Shown here: positions 1 through 12,300 of the stretch, one piece after another
How positions within the stretch are numbered: the stretch's first letter is position 1
Layout of the letters: each line of letters starts with the position of its first letter
Source of the DNA: Euptelea pleiosperma
Lineage: Eukaryota > Streptophyta > Magnoliopsida > Ranunculales > Eupteleaceae
NCBI GenBank assembly: GCA_035048495.1
Contig: CM068541.1
Coordinates: 11,539,929-11,603,928 of the forward strand
Direction of reading: 5' to 3'
Length of the DNA: 64,000 nucleotides
Position numbers and translations under genes: made by a program
The notes under the pieces: model-generated
Seen by the model: the letters and a program-made list of their open reading frames with translations, nothing else
Told to the model about the DNA's origin: nothing
The model's database searches: none

Positions 1-211
1 TGAATGCCCACACCATTGTAATTGGAGGCTTGCAATATCTCTATTTTGCAGACGATATCATTTAATTTTGGTATCATATACTTATTAAACAAAATAAATA
101 AAAAATTTGGTATCATATATCATTTATGTCATTTCAATATCTAAAATGGCCATTACAAGGATGCCCAATTTCCCTTGTTTCTAATTGCAACAAAAGAAGA
201 TGAGTACTCAC

Positions 212-313
212 CTTGGTTCTGATTTGATGTAGTAAATCTTCTCTTTCATCCATCTCCTTACCATTTGCAGCCTGGTTAGCTTCTATGTGTCCATTCAACT
301 TCTGCTGATCGTC
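212..313 (-). CDS. SCAR exon 7 (WH2 start)
   Basis: A 102-nt exon with acceptor TCTGCAG|G and donor CCAAG|GTGAGT. It encodes [20 protein letters not shown] and then [14 protein letters not shown], the N-terminal half of the SCAR WH2 (actin-binding) motif. The following exon should carry FNLKP and the connector/acidic tail. Nothing like it is readable in bases 1-211, so it lies beyond the window edge. Confidence 0.88.
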
Positions 314-3300
314 CTGCAGACATGGAATAAATACCATAAATAGAACATATGCAGTTACCATTCCCACTATCATTATGCCCAACAAATAAAAAAAAAGGAA
401 GAGAAAAAAGACAAGCAAGACTACTGTAATCACCTTTCTCTTTGGGGTATGTGCAGTGGCCTCAATATGTGGTTGCTTTGGTGAAGCTGGCTTGGGTTGC
501 TGAGGAGTGGCTCCCGGAACTTGCAGATCATTTGGATGGTTGACAGCTTTAGATATAGCATCTTGTTCATTTTTCGCTACAGTAAAATCGGGTTTCATAG
601 CCCACCATTGCAGTGGATGGAGTGGAGGTGCGTGTGGTGTTGGCTCCTCGGGGTATTGCAACACCGAATCTTGGTGATCCTTTGGACCAGAGTCAGTCTT
701 CCTTCCTTGCTGACTTGTTAAAGGATTCACAGCATCAAAAGTCGGAAGATCAAGTGAAGGACCAGAATAAAAAGGTTTTAAGCCATTTTCGGTGTCGAGA
801 CTTTTAAAATCACAGTCCAGATAGATGCTATCATGGGTTATTCCCTCAAGTTCGAAAGAGCTCAAGATGGATTCCGCCGATGAGACTCTACGAAAAGCAT
901 CATATATTTCATGGTCCTTACTTCCAGGTGTTTCACTAGACTCCCACTGCTCAGAGTTTGATTCTGAGTGTTGGCTCATAAGTTCCTCGGACATATATGG
1001 AGATGATCTACAGAATGTGTCATCTTCAGACTCAGAACCAATATCTCGCAACGGAATAGAAAGCTCTGGAAGCAGCTGGAATGAAGGAAACGTGACATCT
1101 TTAATGCTTTCATGAAAATGATGTCCATCAGGAAATCTCAGTTTCAGTAGGGAAGTCTCAAAGCCAGTTATAGGTTGGAAAGAGATCTTCATGTGTTCCA
1201 GTGGTGGTGAAGACGAAAGTGAATTCGCTGGAGATCCATGTACAAGCTGTTCTTTGGGGTTTTGATCAGGAGAGGTTTGATGCACAACTCTGTTTTGCCC
1301 TTTCTGATCAATGCAATGAGGTTCCTGCAACTTCATGACGCCAGTTTTCATAGAGCCAGGTGGTTCAGATGTTTCAACATTGACAAGTGACACTTTTCTT
1401 CGAAACCCATTTACAAGTAATCTGTGGCTAAGGCCAAACATTCTGGATGAACTCTCAGAATTCTCTTGGTCGGCTTCAATGGATGGGCCTTTGACATCTG
1501 GAATGAATGGCAGCTTGGCTCCAGAAGTTATGACAGTGGTTTCTGTCAAACCACACCCCTGGGCATTACTAATGCTACTACTATGAGATGAATCTTTAGA
1601 TTTCTGGAGCTTGGTTTCTGAGACAGCAGATAAAAGTTCCATAGGGTTCCACTTTGACATACCATCATCTTGCTTGTCAGTGCATGAAGTGGAGCATTCA
1701 GTATGATCACTTGTTCGGACCATGTATCCGGTTCTTCTAACAAATTGATCGGAGGAAAGATCATTCGAGCAGACGATATCAGGTGATCTACCTCTTTCTC
1801 CTTCAGAGTTGAAGTTCTTCTCTATGTGTTCAGGGGTCTTGACTGATGTATCCAGTTTCCTTACAGATCCATTAGAATGAGACTTGGGCATAACAGAGTC
1901 ACTTGGAAGATCATGTGCGTCATCTTTATTACCATCCATAGAATTCTTACTTTCAACATTCAACATACAAAAATCTGGAGGTTTTGATGGCTCAAGCCCT
2001 AACAGCCCTCCATTTGTCCAGAATATAATAGGATGCAAACCAGAAATTTCATCAGGAGATTCGGGAGACTCACTCATGATACTTGTAATCTTAATGCCCA
2101 ATGGAGCCTGTGAACTGGGAATGCTGGAGCCAGAAGAGGACAGATCAATGATTACAGATTCAAATCCATTTACTCTTGAAACATCAAGGAGATCAGTACT
2201 TTCACACGAATCAGTGTCTACAGAAACATCTTGGTTAGAAGACATGCCGGTGATTTGAGGTGGCTGTGCATATTTCAAATCCTCTGACAAGACCGAATTA
2301 GAAAAATTCTGGGACATTTGTTTGTTTGAGGAACTGTAGGATGATGTGGGAGATTCAACATCAGAAGATTCTGAATTTTGAGCAGTCATCTCATGCATTG
2401 CACCTGTTCCACATTCCACTTCGTTATTTTTGAACTTGGCCAAGGGTAGCTCTACTTCTCGTTTGGTTTGGCACTCAAAATCAGTCTCGGTTTCTGATTC
2501 CATCGTGTTAAGTGCATCCATGTAATCGTCTGGCTCACTTCCAACCTCATCAAACTGATTACCTTCAGAAAGTGATTCCAATATGTTTTCATCATCACAC
2601 AAGATATCCTCCAGACCAACATTTCTAAGTGTAGCAGCTTCACTCTCCAACTCACTTAGGTCAGAGCTCACTGGCAGCAACTCCGAAGCTTTGCCCTGGT
2701 CCTCAACAATGTTGTCAGACTGTTGACTCGTAGGCTTCACTATTTCTGTCTTTTCATCATTTCTAAGCGTAGCAGCTTCACTCTCCAACTCACTTAGGTC
2801 AGAGCTCACTGGCAGCAACTCTGAAGCTTTGCCCTGGTCCTCAACAATGTTGTCAGACTGTTGACTCGTAGGCTTCACTATTTCTGTCTTTTCATCATAT
2901 CTAAGCGTAGCAGCTTCACTCTCCAACTCACTTAGGTCAGAGCTCACTGGCAGCAACTCCGAAGCTTTGCCCTGGTCCTCAACAATGTTGTCAGACTGTT
3001 GACTCGTAGGCTTCACTATTTCTGTCTTTTCATCATATCTAAGCGAAGCAGCTTCACTCTCCAACTCACTTAGGTCAGAGCTCACTGGCAGCAACTCCGA
3101 AGCTTTGCCCTGGTCCTCAACAATGTTGTCAGACTGTTGACTCATAGGCTTCACTATTTCTGTCTTTTCATCATTTCTAAGCGTAGCAGCTTCACTCTCC
3201 AACTCACTTAGGTCAGAGCTCACTGGCAGCAACTCCGAAGCTTTGCCCTGGTCCTCAACAATGTTGTCAGACTGTTGACTCGTAGGCTTCACTATTTCTG

Positions 3301-6300
3301 TCTTTTCATCATTTCTAAGTGTAGCAGCTTCACTCTCCAACTCACTTAGGTCAGAGCTCACTGGCAGCAACTCCGAAGCTTTGCCCTGGTCCTCAACAAT
3401 GTTGTCAGACTGTTGACTCATAGGCTTCACTATTTCTGTCTTTTCATCATTTCTAAGCGTAGCAGCTTCACTCTCCAACTCACTTAGGTCAGAGCTCACT
3501 GGCAGCAACTCTGAAGCTTTGCCTTGGTCCTCAACAATGTTGTCAGACTGTTGACTCGTAGGCTTCACTATTTCTGTCTTTTCATCATTTCTAAGCGTAG
3601 CAGCTTCACTCTCCAACTCACTTAGGTCAGAGCTCACTGGCAGTAACTCTGAAGCTTTGCCCTGGTCCTCAACAATGTTGTCAGATTGTTGACTCGTAGG
3701 CTTCACTATTTCTGTCTTTTCATCATTTCTAAGCGTAGCAGCTTCACTCTCTAACTCACTTAGGTCAGAGCTCACTGGCAGCAACTCTGAAGCTTTGCCC
3801 TGGTCCTCAACAATGTTGTCAGACTGTTGACTCGTAGGCTTCACTATTTCTGTCTTTTCATCCCAAGTAACAGAAGATGAATTGGGGACACTGCGCTCTT
3901 GCAATGACCCATGTGTCAAATCATCATATGCACCTGTTTTTTGTTCATCAGGAAGAATAGCACCAATGGTACCACTATGATGCATCTTTAACCTAGATGT
4001 GGACAGTTCATTGTGCTCTTGATCTTCGTGTCGCATGGGAGAACATACATCAAAAACACATTCAATGTAGCCCGAATGGTTTCTTGAATCAAAAGATGAG
4101 TCTCCCAGTTCAGATTTCGAACTCATATGAAATGTAGAAATAGTATCAGCAGCAGGATTTTCCCCAAAAGACGTGGATTGATCTCCCAGTTCAGATTTTG
4201 AACTCATATGAAATGTAGAAATATTCTCAGCATCAGAATTTTGCCCATAAATATTTGGAGAAGCAAACTGCATCCTGCTCAGTCAAATTTCACAATTTTT
4301 TTACTTACAAGTTGCATGGAAGTGAAACACGGAAACAGTTATTCTGAGTCAAATTGCTCAAAATAATATTAGACCCAATGTAGAACCTCACTAATTTTTC
4401 CTTTTTCACCTAAACTTGGGTTATATATCCAATAACAAATAAAACAAAAGTACCTGCCATTGCGTCGGGATATTGACACAGCACGTGAGACTTCTCCATT
4501 CCTCCGCCGTGAGCCCTTTTTCTGTCCATTTAGACATTTTACCATGAAAAAAGACATTAATGCACAGGAAAATGAGTGTAGTAAGAGCTTGATAAAAAAT
4601 ATTAATTATCTAACTGAGTTTGTTCAACTAAAACATGTGCTGCATAGGGATAAAAAAACACACAACATGAATTATTTATATCTCATTTTCACAAGCTAAT
4701 TTGGGTTATTTACTGGATCTCAAAAACTCAATTCACAAGTACTAATGCTTGCATGTGCATGTGCATAAAAGAAGCAAAAGAGAGGAAAATTCATCAGGTT
4801 CATGCCAAAATCTTCAACAAAGGCTAAGAATCAGTCACCATGTTGTAGACAGGTCAAATTTATATATTGTAACCTTTAAAACCACCCGGATACATCAAAA
4901 TGATAATAAGCAATGGAACTCTTCAGAACTCTCCAAGGCATTAACTATTTAATTGACATAAATTTCAGTGTACTTCACCAAAACAAATACAAGTCTCTCA
5001 AAATCGCTAATTATTGTTCTGTGTTTTTTTTATTTAAGTAAACCTATACCTTGCTTTACTCATCAAATAGAATAAAAGATCAAGATCTATACCTTGCTTT
5101 TACGAGTCCACTTTTCTCTTTGGACTTTATCAGCATTCACTAATTCAGAGCTAGCCAATGATCTCTTAAAAAGAGATGAGTCTGAATATCTCCTTAGACA
5201 AGCTCCAGGACCACCAGTATCAAATCTGAGAAGTAAAGCCAATGATATTTAGCATCTACCAGGAAATTAGGATCAAACCCAGCACTTTAACAGTAGATAA
5301 TACCTGTCGAGCAAGTGTAAACTTGGTGGATCACGACATTCTTCATAAGAATTTAAAATAAATTGTGGCCAGTCACTGTCAATAAGGTGATTTTGTCCAC
5401 TTCGAATATTGGGATGCCAGTCAGAACCTGCATTGGGATTGCTTCCCATCAAGGAATTGCATTGTCTGGTAAATGGATTTTAATATGAAGGCAAACTCAA
5501 CCAAGCGAAAAACAATATTTCCTTCAAATAAACTTAAAAACTAAACAATTCCCAGAGATAGCTTACTTACTCATACTTCATATTTGTATCACCTACTAAT
5601 ATAGCTTAATCACTTTGTATTCGTATCACCTACTACTATAGCTTAATCACTCATACTTCGTATTCATATCACCTGCTACTGCAGCTAGGGTTTTCTCACC
5701 ATTGTGTGTGTTGTAGGATTTTCGGAATTAGGGTTTGAGGTAGGGGAAGACTTAGGGTTGAATTCTAAGGAGGGGATGGGGTTTAGATAGGTTCGGAAAG
5801 TAAAGAAGTTTGAATCAGACCCCAAACAAGGTCTTGGTTGAGATCTTGGGCAGGATTGTTTAGATGGGGACAATTAGGGTTTGGAGTAGGGTTTAAGGTT
5901 GGATTGTAAAGTATTATCAAGGAACTCTTCAGGGAACAGTTCAGTAGTCTTGGGGAGCAATTTTAGGTTCGGTAGATGGCTCTAAAGGGGGTAAGAAAGT
6001 ATGGGATTTTTTTTTGATAAGTCCATATTTTTTCGTAACCCCTTAAACCCCCCCTCCCCAGGACCTGACCAACTGAGCTGTTGGATGTTTCTTGAAATAT
6101 GGGATCTGAGTGGATCATTGGAGTTAATGGAGATAGAAGTAAGAACGATTGAATTAGCGCGGGCCGGTCTAAATAACGCTTTGGCCTACAGATGTGCTTC
6201 CAACTGACAAGATTGTACTTAAACATGTCCTCGTCTTTCCAGAGAAAATTTTTCATTAGCTTCTCGATCCTCTCTAGGATTTGCCCCTTTCTTCTTTCTA

Positions 6301-9300
6301 TTCCTTATTCCTCCAGGCTTCCTTTCTCGGAAAGCTCTCTTTGGTCGACGACAGAGGTGTATCCCTCTCACTGGTAAAGCCTTTCCGTAACGCTTTCTGT
6401 CTAGGACTTTCACCGGCCATGGAATGAGAGATTTCATTTCGTTCTTCAACAGATCAGGCGTTCATTTTAAAGTGAAGGATTAGAACCATTCAAAGAAGTA
6501 TACATAGGTGGAGAGGCGAATCAATGACTCAAAAAAGAAGAAGTAAGAAAGATTTAATGAAAAGAGGGTTCGCGGATTTAAGGGTATTAAAGCTGTGATA
6601 ACACATGTGTATGTGTGATTAATAGCTCTAAACACAAAAATAACCAAGTTGGGAAGAGAAATTGAAGAAAAGAGAGAGAGAGGAGAAAGACACGAGGCGA
6701 CGCAACTTTAGGAAGGATTAGGGTTTGGAATCAACACCAACATAAGCCTCCAACTGATGGAATCAGCACCGTGCTGCAAGAAAATCACTCCTTACACACA
6801 CTGTAGCCAATAGGGCTGCAACTTGGGCAGGTTGGGGGTCAACTTGAGCCCCGCCTGACCTTCAAGGCTCTAAGCCCGAGGTCGGGCCCAAGAATCCCAA
6901 CCCGAGCCCAACCTAATTGGGTTCGGTCGAGTTGTTGGAAGGAGCAAACATCGACCGCTTTTTCACCCCAATTTCAGAAAGAAACGATATCTATCAATTG
7001 ATTCATGGACCACCCTTTCACCCGAATTTCATCAAAGAAAAAAAATAAAGAAGGTACATGGGTTTATATAGAGGGCTGGGTGGCAAGCCTTGTTTCCTCC
7101 TACTATCACTCAAAGGTGCTAAAATTGGATAAATAACAAACACTTTCCTACTGAAATACCCTTGGTGGACCCCACATATAAGAAAGCAAATAGAAACTAG
7201 TCAAACAACTAATCCTAAAGTTAAAACAAGACTGAAATAGAAATTCATGTGTGCTAGAAATAGAGGCCTTTTGGGAATGTCACATGGGCTGGAATTTGAG
7301 TTAAGGGATTATAAGAAGATTATACTGGGATCAGAGGGGAATTGTGGTAAACCCGGAGACTTGGGCCCTGGGCATGTGAGCTGGATCACCGCCTAAACCA
7401 ATGAAATGGTCGTTCAGTGCACGAAGAGTGATCGAAATGGGGAAAGATGGAAGAGTCTAGTTAGGCTCAGAGTAAGGAAGGAGGGAATGGGGACAAGAGG
7501 AATGAGGATATCATGGGATGCCAGAGTTCAAGGTCGTGTCTTGAGAACAAGGAGAAGATCCCCCAGTACTCCCAATAGACCCTTTTAGGGGCAGGCCATA
7601 TGAGGGTAGTTATCTTGGTTCGCAATCATCCTTGTATCGTGTAAGACAGAGGGGTAGTGTAAGGTCAGATTCTGCGCCTCGATTGTTTGGAGCCAGTGTC
7701 AACCCTTGTCAATATGTTTAGCGCAAGCTAGAGGTTACCAGAGGGGATGGATTGTCTCTCAATCCCTCCTGAGGAAAGATCTTGGTCGAAGGCACCACCT
7801 TAGCCTGTAAGAGACTATTTTTTTTTTTTTTTGATAAGTATAAATATATTAAAAAGGCCGAAGTCAAAAGATACAGCCATCCCAAGGGAGGCAAGTCGAG
7901 ATGACCTACACAACACCTTGGCAACCAGACAAAAAAGAGACCAACCCCCCAACAACACCCCAGCAAGAAAGGATAAAGACACAACCCCCCATCATCTTCC
8001 TTCCGTTGAACATATGCGATCCCACCAGAAAACAAATATTCAAAGAAGATGCCCCTACAATCCAAGACCGCATTTGACCACGAGTACATCAGCCCCTTAA
8101 TGTTGAGGATAATAGAGTACAAGTCCAATTCCTTGCCTTCAAAAGCTCTTTGGTTCATCTCCTTCCAAATACCCCAAATGATCGCTAGCGGGGTCATTCT
8201 TCATAACGCATTCCCCCTAGACGAGAACGCTTTCGATTTCCAACTAAAAAGGAGAGTCATAAGAGAACCCGGCATGACCCAACTCACCCCAAAATCCACC
8301 AAAAAGGCATTCCAAATTTTAGTAGCCAAAATCCCCGATGTTGCCTCGCTTGACTCTTTTAACGTGTCGAGCTGACTGCCCTCTCCCTCCCCCTCCCCCC
8401 CCCCCCAAGTCATTACGCCATCGCTAGCGCTTCCTATAACATCTGTTGGCTCTTGCTGAACCACCAGTGTTCCTTGAGGGACAAAGGAGTACCCTTCCCT
8501 TAGGCCTCTTGTGAGAGGTGTTGGCAAAAAAATTTGTCCTCGTGTTGTGTCATCAACAAGATATAACCCAGTTTGCAAGTGGACTAATGGATCTAAAGTC
8601 CAAGCTACGACTGGGCCCCAGATAGGACCTAGTTGCGTGATACTGTTGGGTCCAAGAAGGGATGGGAACCAGCCTGATTCTTCTACGCGCAACCCCTACT
8701 TCAAAATTCCCTTTGTAGTCACTTAAACACGAAAGTTCGTACTTCGATCTCCTAGATACCTAGAAGGGGAGTTGAATAGGTATTTTAGAATTATTAATTG
8801 ATACTAACAACCTAATTCAAATTACTGGACTAGGTAGGTGATATCGCATGTAATTGCTAGTGACTTTAACAATGATTATCACAACTGACTTTGATTGAAT
8901 ATATCTCCGTGATATATTGTTTCTTAGTCGTTCATTATAATCTAAACAAGGTGTGGAATATAAATAAACATGCAATTTTATCGTGGAAGCCTTAGCCAAG
9001 GAAAAATTGCGGGACCACGTCCAGACGGAAAGTATCACTAATCGAAAAGTTCTAAGTTACAGAAGTTACCTACGCAACACCATTCCTCCAGCATACAACC
9101 CTCAGGCCAACTGCCGGTATGTCCACGTCATCTGGCTCCACGCGTCAAATTCACGAGTGTCCTTCCAACCAAGATCTATTTGCTGCTATTCAGTTTGGTA
9201 CACCCCAAACCTACCCTTCAACCGATACACCCCGATCTTATTCTCACTTGTCGGTCTAGACCTAGAAGGGAAGGATTCAGTACACCCTGACTTCTTACTG

Positions 9301-12300
9301 TTGCTCAATTGCGATTGAGTCACATGTGGTACTTCTGGCTTCTTAGGTCAGATACTAAGGATAACCTAGGCAAAGGTTTTGATCAAGCTTATCAATGAAG
9401 TCAGTACTTCAAGCTATGATCATGAGAGAAGAAAAACCTTAAATAGAAATGAATGACTTACTAGGGTTTTTCTCTCCGGAGGCTAAACTCTAAATGATGA
9501 GATACTACTTAAATAGCTCAAGAGAGTTTTTAGATGCTATATATACTCCGTGTGTGTATTTTAATAGCCAAGAGATGGCTTTTTATAAAGAGAGCTAAGC
9601 CCCAAGGTCGAACAAGAGCCAAGAGGTGAGAGAGTGGAAACAAAATTTTCAGATCTGATTTTGATTATTTCCTTCGTCAGTCCGATCGATGTCCAATCGA
9701 TTGGATTGATGTCCAATTGATTGGATGTCTAAGTCCAATCGATTGGACTTCTCGGATGCTCTATCCATTGATAGTCCAATCGATTGTACTGTGTTGTCCA
9801 ATCGATTGGACTTCCCCACGTTCAGTTTTTTATGACATCTTTGTCCCTGAACTGAAGTCTTGCTCCGTGACTTAGGTTTATGTATATATTTCAGATTAAA
9901 CCACCTATAACTAAAGCCATTAAGTCACTTACATTCCTAAACGTGTGAGCACGTTTATTAGTGGACAAACGATGAGTCTTTAGATGAATCATTCTTTAAC
10001 CTTCTTTTTTTTTTTTTTATCGGCATTTTTCAATCTTCTGAATCTTCGGTTTTCGTCTTTTAGTCTCCAGGCAGTCAATGAGTCATGCATACCACGACAT
10101 ACTCAAAGCCTCACTTGCACACGTAAGAACGGTTTCATGGTGTTTTATGTCACACGGAATTATGCCAAATAGAATATGAATATATTCCTTACACAACATT
10201 CCATATCATGAAGCCCCATCTAACCCATAGACTCTAGAATAAGTCCTCTGTAGGAAATTAACATAAAAATAGTGTGTCGATGGAGTATTAAGAGTTGTAA
10301 GGATGTGATTGCAATAAGGCTTCGTAACACCTACCCACATGAGTGTTGTTTATAAAATTAGTCAAATTTCCTATCAAGTATGCTATAATAGCAGTTCATA
10401 TTTAAATTGATGATGGTGGCAAGCACCTATACATACCATCCAAGAAATATAAGAACAAAAAGACTACCATGCCTCAAATTCACAACCACAATTCATGGAA
10501 AAACACTAGGCAATCAAAAACACTCTTTTGCTTCCTAACCCAAATAAATAAAAAGGTGGAACCAAATTAGCACCAAAACAATTATAGGTGACGGGAAATC
10601 AAATGTCCTGAAAGGAATTTAGAAGTATCTGAATGATAACAAACCATAGAAAGGCATACCAGTTGTGTAAGCAAAATGTATGTGGCTTGTTTGGGCCATA
10701 ATAGCCTTCTCAAGTGGAGTAAGTCCCGCTTCTATATGTTGTACACGAACCATCATTTTCTTGCTTCTAGCAGTTGTAGCCATCACTTGCTCTTGTAAAT
10801 CATGGAAAACCTCTCCCGCAAACCTGTCATACCAGGATGTTGTCTCAGCAACGATATTGTATAATACATAATGTACCAATTTATAAACCAATATTAATGA
10901 ACAAAAATTAGCATTTGAAATATTAGCACGATCACATAAACTTGAATACCAACAAATGAAGTTTTATGAAGAAAGAAAGTGACAAACACCTAGCATGAAC
11001 GTTGATACTCTCATCTTGTTAAATCTCGGGAACATCTCTTGTGGAAATCGCTCTCTAAGAAGTTTAATTTTCTAATCATTGCTATGAGTAGTTGTAATAT
11101 TTCATTACTTCACAATATCTACAAAGCCACGTTATTGCAGAGTTGCATTTTATGATAAGTTTTTAGTCGGATACATTCTATTCCAATAAATTTTTAAGTT
11201 GTACGTCTAGGATGGCTCCTATTATACCAATATTCCATTTTCATGGAGAAACATTATTATCTGAGGCTTGAGGGTTCACAGATCACCCATCGTCAATTTA
11301 TTGAAACAATTAGTTTGGTAGGGGCATAAAAAATTCAAGACATTTAAGATATTCTTTGGTCTTACAAGGCAATCTCGGGGCTTAGGATTAATTTAAGATA
11401 GAACCAAGTCTTCAGATCCATTGAAAGATGTGCTTCATCTCGGTGTTGCTCATTCAGATCAGTTCCTACAATTTGTCTTCGCTTTCAGTAAATCCGTTGG
11501 CTAAGGGAATTTCGGATACTCAGGTGGAGGATTGATAAGAGTCTAGCATCAAGAAGAATTTCATTTCCCTTGGGGGTTGGTTAGCACTTAGCACTCAATA
11601 AGAGTCTCTCTTTAGTCTACCAGTGTATTTTACATCTCTTGTAAAGACTTTAGTCTCAGTAGCTAATATATTTTGTTTTGATAAGTATAAAATATATTGA
11701 AAGGGCCGAAGTCTAAAGATATAGCTAGCTAGAGGGAGGCAGGTTGAGATGACATACACAACACCCCGGTAAGAAAACAAAAAAGAGACCCAGCCCCCCA
11801 TCAACTTCCTTCCCTAGAGCACATGCGCTCCCACCGGAAAACAAAGTCTTCAAAGAATAAGCCCCTACAATCCACCAAAGGGAATTCTTGCAGAGTGGTA
11901 TAAAGGTGAGAAAGATGTACATCTATTTAAATGGAAGTATGATTCTCTTCCAAAAGAGGTAGGAGGATTGGGGATTAGACACCTAAAAGGCAATATGACT
12001 TTGGAAGGGAAGTAGTTGTGGAGATTTGGGGGGAATTGGGATATGTATGAGCATGATTCAAGCAAGTACAGGAATCGGAATAGAGGGTGGGATGGTGGAG
12101 AGGTAGGATATAGCTATAAGGTGAGTGTTTGCAAGAAGTTTAGTTCTTTATACAAGGAATTTTCCAAGAGAATCAATTAGATGCAAGGTGGGAAGGGTTG
12201 ATTGGGAAGGCATTAGGATGACGCTTGGTGTGTTGATGTTAAATTTAACAAAGTGTTTGCTATATTATGTAGTTTAATTACTTGGAAGAATGCTCTTGCG

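Noticed and set aside
134..433. Continuation of the large SCAR frame through a hydrophobic Leu/Val/Phe-rich segment to a stop at 134
   Set aside because: A donor (AAAG|GTGATT) at 434/433 and an acceptor at 314/313 restore the family sequence. The hydrophobic stretch is intron read-through, not a membrane segment.
10619..10891. Separate 90-residue protein on the minus strand
   Set aside because: Its core is SCAR exon 2; the ends are intron sequence beyond canonical splice sites.
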